64,000 nt of DNA from JADKIH01 sp031385005 (GTDB lineage Bacteria > Bacteroidota > Bacteroidia > AKYH767-A > 2013-40CM-41-45): NCBI GenBank assembly GCA_031385005.1, contig JANNBB010000051.1:124001-188000 (forward strand). Reading direction: 5' to 3'. Position numbers and translations under genes: made by a program. The notes below the pieces were generated by a model. The model searched no databases and was not told the origin of the DNA. It saw only the letters and a program-made list of their open reading frames with translations. This document shows positions 18,066-26,775 of the stretch, one piece after another. Position 1 is the stretch's first letter; each line of letters opens with the position of its first letter.

Positions 18066-20936
18066 TTATTTGACGACTTTAAAAGTATTGTTTAAATCGC
18101 CCTTTTGTATGTTAAGGAAATAAACTCCTACAGACAATTCAGTAGTGTTGATTTGACATTCGTTCAATTCATTGCCAAGATTTCGGGAAAGGATTTTTCT
18201 TCCATTGATATCGAATAGGGTAATAATTGAAGCGGCATCGTTACTGTTTTTAATCTGAATAAAAATATTGTCTTTAAATGGGTTGGGAGATACTTCGGCA
18301 ATCAACTCCTTTTCATTTTGCACTTCAGTTAACTCATCAACTTTCAATGCGATGATTGGAGTACTGACGATATTTATGGTATAATCTTCAACTTCACCAT
18401 TAGCGAAAACCAAGCAGGGAGATGAAATGGAAGTTCTACTCATCATGACTCGCATACGAGTAGTTGTCAGTGCTGCCGATGAAGGGATAGAAAATGTTTT
18501 AGAAAGATTCCCGGAACTTGAGCTGGATGTATTCACAATGTTTTCGCCGGCATCAGCGAAATCTCCATCACCGTTAAAATCGATATATATTTTCCAGCGT
18601 TCTTTATATGAACCTGAGCTAAATCCGGCACTATATACAATAGTATTATTGGTGCCGCGAACTAAGTTTGTTGACAATCCGGTATTGATATAACCACCGG
18701 CATCGGAAGCAGAAACTCTGCTAATTGCTCCCAGTTGAACTAAATCAATCCATTCACTCAGGTTATTGTTTCCCTTTGCATTGCAATAGGCAGGTGTTGA
18801 TACCAGTAATGTTTTCACTGTTTGTATAGCGGAGAATGGCCCGACTCCTGAGGAGCAACTTGCACTTACCTGATATTCATAAAAAGTATTCGTAATCAAG
18901 CCCGACAGAACAATACTGTTTGAAGTAACATTTGAGTTTATCCAGATGAGTGCACCTTGTATGCGGTATTGAACAGAATATAAAAATGCGCTTGAAACAG
19001 TGGGCCATGTCAAAGTAAAGCTTGTTGTTGTAATGGCGGAAGCAACCGGAGAAGGTGTTCCGCAAATCTCTTGAGTAGTGAAATATTCAGTAGATGAATA
19101 CGTCGGACAATTTGCTTCCCGTACCCTCCAGTTATAGGCAGTATTGGATGTTAGGGAATTAAATAAATATGTTGAACTTCCCGAGACTAGTATGTCAACA
19201 TCCCATACAGATGTTGAAGCTAATTTTGTGGCCACATAATAATCCGCAGCACCACTGATAGCTGACCAATTTAAGTTTGCAGAATTAGTTGTTATACCTG
19301 TTGTGTTTGTTCCAATTGGAGCCGGACAAGTGTACTGAATCGTTATCGTATCTCTTCTAACACAATAGCCATTGTCTGTTCCAACTTCGAAGGATAAAAG
19401 AGTACTGATGGGAGTAGCCGGATCGATAGAATAATTAAACAAATCGTTCTGTGTCTGAAAAATGGTTAGTCCCGAAATAACTTTAGGAGCATCAACACTT
19501 GTAACATAAGCCGAAAGCGGAGTAAGAGAAACAGTATATACTGCCGGATAGATTCCATAATTTTTTAACATGAAGGGAACGGTACCCGTTACAGCGGAAA
19601 TACTTGCCGGTGCAGATGTAGTAACAACTCCATAGCTGGTAGAAACTTTTAGTAAATTCTTATTCATGACAACCATTGAATTACATAGTGGAATAATTCT
19701 GGATGCGGCAGGATAGAATCCGTCAGTTGATGTACCAACCTCAGGAGTGAATCCATAAATTTTTCCTTTTGTTATTTGCTCTGCATAAGCCCAGTCTTCG
19801 GCTACACCGCTGGCAATATAATTTAAAGTCGTTGTTGAATTACCGGACACGAAATTATTGTCGGCTGTCAGGAAAGAAGAAAGCTGACTGAACAAAGGTA
19901 TTTCCGGATTGTTATTGACCGATACATAGGAATAAGGATAAATACAATAATTTCCATAGGAGTGACAATTAAATTGAGACACAAAATGACGTGAGTTACA
20001 GAAATTTTTCAGCGCATTATTTTCAGGTTCGGAAAATGGTGCACTACCTCTGTATGTTTCCGAGCTTGTGGAAGTAGACGAGCCATTATTTAATCCCCAT
20101 CCATAGCCATAGTTTCTGTTGTTATCTACTCCAAAAGTTCCGTCGCCATTGTTGTGTCTGTTTTTACGCCACATGCTTCCTCCCGTACCGTTAACAGTCG
20201 CATTGTAAACATAACCATCCGGATTTACGCAAGGGACACAATAGATTTCAGTACTGTTAATCAATGTTTGTATTTCTTTGTCGGTGCTATAATTCTCCAG
20301 AATATGCCACATAAAGAAAATCAGTTGTGTCATGCTAATGGGTTCACGTGCATGATGAACAGCATTGAGATAAACTTCAGGTTCGTTTTCATCGACATCA
20401 GCATTATCACTGATTCTGACCATAAAAAGAGATCGGCCTTGCTCTGTTGTTCCAATGACGGATTTAACCGTAATTAAATCCGGGTAGAGGGCACGCATGT
20501 CATCCAACTCATTCTGCATTTCCTGAAAAGTAAAATGACGGGCAACACCACCGACTGTACCGTAAGTGCCGCCGGTACCAAAATTAACGGGAGTGGGGAC
20601 AGAAATAGCACGTTGAACGGGATTGGCTGCTGCTTTTCTATCGACTTCCGCGTTGAATGCCTCAATGTTTTTTTCCAGATCTCTGATCAGGTATTTTATT
20701 TTAACTCCTTGCTGTCTCATAATTTTAATATCGTGGTCTGATACTTCAGCAATCAGTATATCATTTTCATAATGATAGTGATCCATTTCCAGGCCGGATT
20801 GAAGAAGACTCTTCAATTGGACATGGTTGATGGTTGTTTGAATGCGATGATACTTTTGGTTTTGGGCCAATGTCGGATTGTTTAATAATCCTGCTGCGAA
20901 AAGGATGAATAAAAATTTTGTAACTGTTTGTTTCAT
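18066..20936 (-). CDS. M14 zinc carboxypeptidase with GEVED domain, T9SS sorted
   Basis: Secreted metallo-carboxypeptidase of 956 residues counted from the ATG at 20936, which begins a clean signal peptide (1-24); the upstream in-frame ATG at 20966 would put ten extra residues ahead of it. A prodomain (25-110) precedes the M14 domain (about 130-440). Zinc ligands are H195 and E198 ('HHARE') and H325 ('NCHSYG'); substrate-binding residues lie in 'DNNRNYGYGW' (N273-R274); the catalytic Glu is E399 ('GFTPEVG'). Two FN3-like domains (about 550-720), a GEVED calcium-binding domain ('FNGDGDFADAGE ... GEVEDYTI') and a T9SS type A domain ('SPNPFKDNIFI') follow. It trims C-terminal residues from extracellular peptides. 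Confidence 0.93.
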   Translation of the reverse strand: MKQTVTKFLFILFAAGLLNNPTLAQNQKYHRIQTTINHVQLKSLLQSGLEMDHYHYENDILIAEVSDHDIKIMRQQGVKIKYLIRDLEKNIEAFNAEVDRKAAANPVQRAISVPTPVNFGTGGTYGTVGGVARHFTFQEMQNELDDMRALYPDLITVKSVIGTTEQGRSLFMVRISDNADVDENEPEVYLNAVHHAREPISMTQLIFFMWHILENYSTDKEIQTLINSTEIYCVPCVNPDGYVYNATVNGTGGSMWRKNRHNNGDGTFGVDNNRNYGYGWGLNNGSSTSTSSETYRGSAPFSEPENNALKNFCNSRHFVSQFNCHSYGNYCIYPYSYVSVNNNPEIPLFSQLSSFLTADNNFVSGNSTTTLNYIASGVAEDWAYAEQITKGKIYGFTPEVGTSTDGFYPAASRIIPLCNSMVVMNKNLLKVSTSYGVVTTSAPASISAVTGTVPFMLKNYGIYPAVYTVSLTPLSAYVTSVDAPKVISGLTIFQTQNDLFNYSIDPATPISTLLSFEVGTDNGYCVRRDTITIQYTCPAPIGTNTTGITTNSANLNWSAISGAADYYVATKLASTSVWDVDILVSGSSTYLFNSLTSNTAYNWRVREANCPTYSSTEYFTTQEICGTPSPVASAITTTSFTLTWPTVSSAFLYSVQYRIQGALIWINSNVTSNSIVLSGLITNTFYEYQVSASCSSGVGPFSAIQTVKTLLVSTPAYCNAKGNNNLSEWIDLVQLGAISRVSASDAGGYINTGLSTNLVRGTNNTIVYSAGFSSGSYKERWKIYIDFNGDGDFADAGENIVNTSSSSSGNLSKTFSIPSSAALTTTRMRVMMSRTSISSPCLVFANGEVEDYTINIVSTPIIALKVDELTEVQNEKELIAEVSPNPFKDNIFIQIKNSNDAASIITLFDINGRKILSRNLGNELNECQINTTELSVGVYFLNIQKGDLNNTFKVVK

Positions 20937-21095
20937 AAAAATAAGTTTTGAATATTTTGTAACCAATATAAATAATTTGTTTCAATTATTAAAATGTTTT
21001 TAAATTAAAATTAGCGAATCGAGAGGATTACCATTACAAAGAAACCCATAGAGCCACCTAATAAAAAACATTAAAAATAATGTAAAGAAAAAAGC

Positions 21096-21142
21096 AAAAA
21101 AAATCCGCGAACATTGCCAATATTTTGCCATGCTCGCGGATT
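21096..21142 (-). terminator. intrinsic terminator for the 21160 gene
   Basis: Arms AATCCGCGA (21102-21110) and TCGCGGATT (21134-21142), with weaker inner pairing (TGCC/TGCCA), are followed on the minus strand by a T run (the A7 at 21096-21102). It sits 18 bases past the stop codon of the T9SS protein. Confidence 0.75.
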
Positions 21143-21159
21143 GTATAAAAAAGACTTTT

Positions 21160-22557
21160 TTACTCTATAACCATTGGATAAGAAACAGCTTTTTGTCCAT
21201 TCACATTAACCTGAACAAAATAGTAGCCACTTGATAAATTCAGATTACTGTTCTTAACAAGATTGTTTCCCATAGGCATTTGTTGATCAAGAATAGTAGC
21301 GACTTTCTTACCGATTAAATCAACGACATCAACAGTTACTTGGGAAGAATGTTTTAATTCAAAAGAAAGCATCCAATAACCGGAATTCGGATTTGGAAAT
21401 AAATTACCGGCTGTAAAACCATTTTCAGGATTATTTATCCCTGTAAATGTACTTACATTTAAAAGTAGCGTCTGATCGTTTGAAAACGTATTCAGGTTAT
21501 GCAACTCTGTACCATGGAAAGCGACAGTATAAGAAGCAAGACGAGCTTGAGAAATGGTAGGAGTCCATGAAAATACACCTGTAATTGAACCGGGAACATT
21601 ATTTTGCAGTGTCCAAACAGCAGGATTATTAGCTAACATCAATGGCTCACCTTGTGCAGTCAGATTTAACGGATCGTTATCCATATCTGAAGCAGTAACA
21701 GTAAGGTTAAAAGGAACATTTGGATTCAATATCATGGCGAAGTTTCCTTGCCCGTTTACCGGCCAGGAACCATTGTTAAATACAATGTTGTGCCAGTTAG
21801 TCGTATCATCTACAACAATAATTTGCATGTCTCTTCTGATTTCGCCGATTTTCACACCTCCGCGATATTCTTCAACACGGAATGATGCTTCCCAGAAACC
21901 ATTTGAATCCGGCATCCAGGTTAATTCACCTGTTAAAGAATTTAATGTAAATGGATTTAATGGGTCTGCATGAGGAAGCGTGTATCCTGCAACAGTATCG
22001 CCACCCCCACCCAATGGTGTCTCTAAAAGCCAGGCAAGGGAATCTCCATCAGCATCGAAAGGGAGGGGATTGTACTGAAATAAAGAATATTTCTGTGCAA
22101 GAAAAACAGGTGCGTTTAAGAAAACCGGCGTTGAATTAAATCCTGCACCATCTACAGTAACCTCTGTCATAAAATGCATAGATTCTCCGGCCGGAGTTGA
22201 CATGTTAAGAATAGCAGCATTGCGGCAACAATCTTCCCATGAAATAGTGTATTGTGCATTTGCAGGTAAATCAATGGTATCAACATAAGAATAAACCTCT
22301 ACTCTATTGATATATACACTGGCTCCATTATGATTGGAAGTAATGGATGAATCGTATCCGGTCGTAAAGTCCTGAATACGCAACGTTGCAGTCGGATTCA
22401 TTGGAATACCAACTGTATCCCGATAAGCCGTTAATGTAATTTCATAAGTTAATCCACTAATTTGTCGGGCTGTAATCTGACCGCCCATAAGATGTGATGC
22501 TGTTACTTGCGAAACCAGCAAGAATAACAAACCGGATAAGAATAAAATTTTTTTCAT
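21160..22557 (-). CDS. secreted cadherin-like/Ig-like protein, T9SS sorted
   Basis: Secreted protein of 465 residues. The signal peptide ends 'VTA' and is followed by 'SHLMGGQITARQISGLTYEITLTAYRD', a segment recurrent in Bacteroidota surface proteins. Two Ig/cadherin-like modules follow ('FDADGDSLAWLLETP', 'TLNSLTGELTWMPDSNG', 'TASDMDNDPLNLTA'). The T9SS type A domain starts at 'LFPNPNSGYWML' and closes 'SSGYYFVQVNVNGQKAVSYPMVIE'. A 'WEDCCRNA' motif holds a Cys pair. No catalytic motif is seen; an adhesive or structural role is an inference from the fold class. It has its own terminator, so it is probably monocistronic. Confidence 0.82.
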   Translation of the reverse strand: MKKILFLSGLLFLLVSQVTASHLMGGQITARQISGLTYEITLTAYRDTVGIPMNPTATLRIQDFTTGYDSSITSNHNGASVYINRVEVYSYVDTIDLPANAQYTISWEDCCRNAAILNMSTPAGESMHFMTEVTVDGAGFNSTPVFLNAPVFLAQKYSLFQYNPLPFDADGDSLAWLLETPLGGGGDTVAGYTLPHADPLNPFTLNSLTGELTWMPDSNGFWEASFRVEEYRGGVKIGEIRRDMQIIVVDDTTNWHNIVFNNGSWPVNGQGNFAMILNPNVPFNLTVTASDMDNDPLNLTAQGEPLMLANNPAVWTLQNNVPGSITGVFSWTPTISQARLASYTVAFHGTELHNLNTFSNDQTLLLNVSTFTGINNPENGFTAGNLFPNPNSGYWMLSFELKHSSQVTVDVVDLIGKKVATILDQQMPMGNNLVKNSNLNLSSGYYFVQVNVNGQKAVSYPMVIE

Positions 22558-22707
22558 GGTTATAGATTAAGAGGGTTTGGATTTTGTCTATCAAAAGTAA
22601 AAAATAATACATAGAAAACAATCAATTCCCGGCCTTGGTAAAATATTTCTGAGGATAAGGAAAATGCTTCAAAAAAGGCAAAAATAAACACCAAAAAGTA
22701 TTAGCAT

Positions 22708-22751
22708 AAAAAAGGCCGAAATCGAAGTATTAATATTCCGATTTCGGCCTT
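22708..22751 (-). terminator. intrinsic terminator for the 22771 gene
   Basis: 13-base arms (22712-22724 and 22739-22751) with core GGCCGAAATCG pair across an AT-rich loop. On the minus strand they are followed by a T run (A residues at 22708-22713). The stem begins 20 bases past the stop codon. Confidence 0.85.
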
Positions 22752-22770
22752 ATTCAAAAGTATTTTGTGG

Positions 22771-24813
22771 TTATTCTTTTACCAGTTTAGCAGTGAAAAC
22801 TTTATTTTCTGTTGAAACCGTACAAATATAAATACCGGCAGGAAGTTCACTTATGTTGATAATTTCTGTCGATTGAATTTTATTTTTTCTGAGTACAATT
22901 TTTCCATCTAATGACGATATTTTCAAGCTTCCAATTTCATTCAGATTTTTTGAAAACTCAAATCTGACAAGATTGCTTGCCGGATTCGGGAATATTGAAA
23001 CCGGATAAGAAGTCGCATGTGATAAAATTCCGGTTTCCAAACGTATTGTGTTTACGGTAGTATTGGTAATGATAGGAATGTTCAAATCAAAAATAATTCC
23101 TGCGCGGTTATAAATGGACGTACCGGCTGAAAGATTTGATTTAGCCGTCAAAGCATAACTTACAAAACCATTGCTTCCCGCCATGTCGCTGCCGCTGTCC
23201 GGTAATTGAATGTTGTAAAATGTAAATGTTGCTATGCCATTTCCATCCATTGTCATATTCATGGTATGTGATGAACCAAGCAGTCGGAATGAAAGCAGAT
23301 CAAGGCCGCTGTCGATTGTGTCTTTCACAACAACATTAGAAGCAGTGGCATTCCCCGTATTCTGGAAGTGGATGGTATATTGAATTTCTGTACCGGCTGC
23401 AATGTCTCCTGCGGGTACTGCTGCTTTTTCATTCGGATCCCAGGCCAGTGTAACCAACTGATGCAGGTTAACGGTATTATTTGTGGGTATTGTATCGTTT
23501 ATTGGTCCAATTGTCAATGTTGAATATAGTGTATCACCCAATACTGCCGAGAGCGATGGCATAAGTTGCAGCATAATAAATCCATGTTGTCCGGGAGCAA
23601 GATTCGAATATGTCCACTGAATGAGTTGACCGTTTTGAACAGCAGGCGCAGGATTTGAACTTACGAAAGAATAAAGCGAATCCATCAAAAAGGAAATAGT
23701 GTCGCTTTCCGTTGCTGTTCCATTATTCTGATAACTGATTGGCATGGGCTCTTGTTGGCCTGGCTTAGCTCCCCAATTCGGACAAGTAACTGACACCTCA
23801 TGGATATTCGGAATCATTTGCAAACCGAAATTTAGATTCGATGTGGGTTGTGTTTGTGGGTTGCAACTAATTGGATTTGGAGTAGTAAAATTCCAATAAG
23901 TAATTCCGCTGGTTGTCATCGTATAAGTAAGAGTAGAGTCGAAGTAAAAGAAAGCATAGTTTCCTACCGCATCGGTTGAGACAAAATAATTACCCGGATT
24001 CAGGTTAATAACCCGATTGGCAATACCTGTTTCATTGGTGTCTCGAATTCCATCACCATTGAGGTCGTTAAATATGGTGCCTGTTAAATAAGAAAAATCA
24101 ACTGCAGTTCCTGAGCAGGCGCCAAAATGAAATGCGAATCCCGAAGGCATATTGCACGACAAACTCACAGGAAAAATAGTTGCAATAGATGGATATGGAT
24201 ATGCATTGGCCCAGTTACAAGCGGTATCACCTAAAACAAGAAAATCCAGATTCGTAGAACCACGCAGACCAATTTGGGTACTTAATGGGGCTGTTGTTAA
24301 CGTATTGTTGCCGTAAATAAAGCGCATACAATTGGATCCTTCTTCCAGCCACAATTGAAAGTTGACATCACCACTGTTTCCGAAATAAGAATAATGCAAC
24401 CATTGGACTATACAAATTCTGTTTGGAGCTGTACCAATTGTGGCAAACTGTAAACTTGCTGTTGTATCGTAATGGATGAGGTCGGCACCAAATGGAGCAA
24501 TAACATTGTTATGTGTTCCTGATAGAATGGAATAAAACGAGCCCGTACCCGCCGAATCCAGTTCAATGTAACCATTCGTATTTATTGACATGTAATCATG
24601 TGAAGCTCCTCCATAGTTAAAAGTAAAACCAATTGGAATTCCCTGATAGGATACATCGTCTACAAATTGGGCATCGACAGTAGTGCCCGTAATTACAGAA
24701 AACGAATCCAGTGAAGCAGTAAATGGAATTGCAGCTACCTGAGCATTAGTGTTTGTTGTAAACACATTTAAAACAAATAATAGAATTAAATTAATGAGTA
24801 ATATTTTTTTCAT
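22771..24813 (-). CDS. SdrD-B/DUF7619-like repeat protein, T9SS sorted
   Basis: Secreted protein of 680 residues from the ATG at 24813; the longer frame (ATG at 24867) would add 18 polar residues in front of an ideal signal peptide, so I reject it. Residues 25-230 resemble a beta-sandwich ('INTNGYIELDSAGTGSF'). A SdrD B-like module ('GTIFNDLNGDGIRDTNETGI') follows. Near the C-terminus is the conserved Bacteroidota block 'WDPNEKAAVPAGDI' to 'AGIIFDLNIPIITNTTVNT' (DUF7619/DUF11-like), directly before the T9SS type A domain ('IFPNPASNLVRFEF'). The order is the usual one for surface adhesin-like cargo. No enzyme motif is visible. Confidence 0.82.
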   Translation of the reverse strand: MKKILLINLILLFVLNVFTTNTNAQVAAIPFTASLDSFSVITGTTVDAQFVDDVSYQGIPIGFTFNYGGASHDYMSINTNGYIELDSAGTGSFYSILSGTHNNVIAPFGADLIHYDTTASLQFATIGTAPNRICIVQWLHYSYFGNSGDVNFQLWLEEGSNCMRFIYGNNTLTTAPLSTQIGLRGSTNLDFLVLGDTACNWANAYPYPSIATIFPVSLSCNMPSGFAFHFGACSGTAVDFSYLTGTIFNDLNGDGIRDTNETGIANRVINLNPGNYFVSTDAVGNYAFFYFDSTLTYTMTTSGITYWNFTTPNPISCNPQTQPTSNLNFGLQMIPNIHEVSVTCPNWGAKPGQQEPMPISYQNNGTATESDTISFLMDSLYSFVSSNPAPAVQNGQLIQWTYSNLAPGQHGFIMLQLMPSLSAVLGDTLYSTLTIGPINDTIPTNNTVNLHQLVTLAWDPNEKAAVPAGDIAAGTEIQYTIHFQNTGNATASNVVVKDTIDSGLDLLSFRLLGSSHTMNMTMDGNGIATFTFYNIQLPDSGSDMAGSNGFVSYALTAKSNLSAGTSIYNRAGIIFDLNIPIITNTTVNTIRLETGILSHATSYPVSIFPNPASNLVRFEFSKNLNEIGSLKISSLDGKIVLRKNKIQSTEIINISELPAGIYICTVSTENKVFTAKLVKE

Positions 24814-24850
24814 GGAGAGAGTTTTTTCATTGTGATTTGGTGCATCGAAA

Positions 24851-24867
24851 GTGCAAAAAATTTGCAC
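24851..24867. repeat. perfect inverted repeat upstream of the 22771 gene
   Basis: GTGCAAA and TTTGCAC arms surround an AAA spacer, 37 bases upstream of the chosen start codon. It is positioned like an operator or a 5' UTR element. With only 17 bases in AT-rich DNA, chance is possible. Confidence 0.4.
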
Positions 24868-25029
24868 ACTATGAAATAGCTATACACTTATTTCAATTAA
24901 AAGATCGTTAATTTGTTTTTTCGCCTGATTACTTGCCTAATTCAACAAAAAAGCTGGCATAACGCGAAGAAGATCGTTTATGGAATAGAATTTCGGGAAT
25001 AATTTACTACCTGATAAATTTTTTCCGTT

Positions 25030-26496
25030 TTAATTTTTATTCTCCGGAATCCTTTTTAATGTCTCCAGAAAAAATCCCCAAAACTTTTGTACGGAACTAA
25101 TCTGAACTTTTTCATCGGGAGAGTGTGCGCCGCGAATGTTTGGGCCGAAAGAAATCATTTCCGTATCGGGATAATTCGCTCCTAATATACCGCATTCCAA
25201 TCCGGCATGACAGGCACTTACCAAAGCTTCTTCTTTATAGCGTTCTTTATAAAGTTCGCTCATGATTTTTACAATCGATGCATCGGGGTTAGGCGTCCAG
25301 CCGGGATAAGAGCCACCATAAACTACCCGTGATCCGATCAATTCAAATGTGTTCTTTATGCTATTCGCCAAATCCATTTTTTCTGAATCGACAGAGCTGC
25401 GGGTTAGACACTGAATGGAATATTCTCCGTCCTTGACCAACACACGTGCAAGATTGTTGGATGTCTGTACCAGATGCAAAATATCCGGACTCATTCTATA
25501 TACTCCGTTTGCACAGGCAGCAATGCTTTTAAGGAATTTACTTTGAAAACCTTTTTGTAAAACACGTTTTTTCTCTTCTACTCTTTCTATTCCAATAGTA
25601 AGTTTAGGGTCAGTAGTTTTGTTTTCGGCTTTAATTTCAAGAGCCAGTTTTTCCATTGCCGATTCAAAAGCATCCTCTTCTGCTTCCGGCAGAACGATTT
25701 CAGCGATAGACTCGCGAGGAATTGCATTACGTAAACTTCCTCCATCGATGCTGCCAATTTGTATTCCGAATTTTTCAAAACACATGGTCAAAATGCGATT
25801 CATGATTTTATTCGCATTCCCTCTTCCTTTGTAAATATCCATTCCGGAATGTCCTCCTGTAAGTCCGGTGACTTCAATTTTATAAGCGACAGAATTTGGC
25901 GGAGCGGCTTCCAGTGTATAGCTTCCTGTTGCAGTGACGTCAACACCTCCGGCACAACCGATGGTAAGTTCATTATCATCTTCCGTATCAAGATTCAATA
26001 ATATTTTTCCGTTTAAAAGTCCGGCTTTTAAATTGAGCGCTCCCGTCATACCTGTTTCTTCATCAATCGTAAACAATGCCTCGATTGGAGGATGTGCAAT
26101 TTCTTTTGAAGCCAATACAGACATAATTGTTGCAGCGCCAATTCCATTATCTGCTCCCAGCGTTGTTCCTTTTGCTTTCACCCAATCATCTTCTACGAAC
26201 ATTTCAATTCCTTGTGTATCGAAATTAAAATTGGTCGTTGCATTTTTCTGATGCACCATATCGAGGTGACTCTGAAGAATAATTGTTTTCTTTTTCTCCA
26301 TGCCGGCGCTTGCGGGCTTTTTAATGATGACGTTTCCAACTTCATCTTTACTTGTCTCCAATCCCAGCTTTTTCCCGAATTGCATCATGAATTCAATGAT
26401 ACGTTCTTCCTTTTTTGAAGGACGGGGAACAGCATTGATCTCTGCAAAGTGAGTCCAGATTTCTTTTGGCTCTAATTCATTAATCTTTTTTGACAT
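25030..26496 (-). CDS. pepD: aminoacyl-histidine dipeptidase (M20C, Xaa-His dipeptidase)
   Basis: Cytosolic zinc dipeptidase of 488 residues, matching E. coli PepD (~485). Metal-site motifs are in order: 'ILQSHLDMVHQKN' (His ligand), 'TLGADNGIGAA' (bridging Asp), 'DEETGMTGA' (catalytic base and ligand Glu), 'CHAGLECGILG' (ligand Glu) and 'IRGAHSPDEKV' (His ligand). The lid/dimerisation domain is marked by 'GGHSGMDIYKGRGNANKIMNR'. It cleaves Xaa-His and other dipeptides, finishing the breakdown of peptides taken up after extracellular proteolysis; with three secreted peptidases in the window that fit is natural. It is preceded by a divergent secreted metallopeptidase gene. Confidence 0.95.
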   Translation of the reverse strand: MSKKINELEPKEIWTHFAEINAVPRPSKKEERIIEFMMQFGKKLGLETSKDEVGNVIIKKPASAGMEKKKTIILQSHLDMVHQKNATTNFNFDTQGIEMFVEDDWVKAKGTTLGADNGIGAATIMSVLASKEIAHPPIEALFTIDEETGMTGALNLKAGLLNGKILLNLDTEDDNELTIGCAGGVDVTATGSYTLEAAPPNSVAYKIEVTGLTGGHSGMDIYKGRGNANKIMNRILTMCFEKFGIQIGSIDGGSLRNAIPRESIAEIVLPEAEEDAFESAMEKLALEIKAENKTTDPKLTIGIERVEEKKRVLQKGFQSKFLKSIAACANGVYRMSPDILHLVQTSNNLARVLVKDGEYSIQCLTRSSVDSEKMDLANSIKNTFELIGSRVVYGGSYPGWTPNPDASIVKIMSELYKERYKEEALVSACHAGLECGILGANYPDTEMISFGPNIRGAHSPDEKVQISSVQKFWGFFLETLKRIPENKN

Positions 26497-26775
26497 AATC
26501 TATTGGAGATATTTAAATCAAAACAAATGTGTTTCGCTTTGATGCTGTAAAAGTAAAAAAAGAAAGCTGTGATTGCTCTTATTAAACTTCTCAATTTGAA
26601 TAAATATATCAAAATTGTAATGAAAACAGCTGAAAATTGAGTTGTATGTGAATGTAGCCAATGAATCCAACCATCAACGATTAAGTAGAGGAAATTCTCA
26701 TTGGTAAATCAAGCAATAAACCCTACTTTTATGGACCTGTGTAATCGTCCTAAACGGACATCCCAACTTACTATA

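Noticed and set aside
20937..20966. Upstream in-frame ATG for the M14 peptidase
   Set aside because: The ATG at 20936 begins a clean signal peptide; the extension would disrupt its N-region.
26701..26775. TTG-initiated N-terminal extension of the M12B peptidase
   Set aside because: It adds 25 polar residues before an ideal signal peptide that starts at the ATG at 26776.
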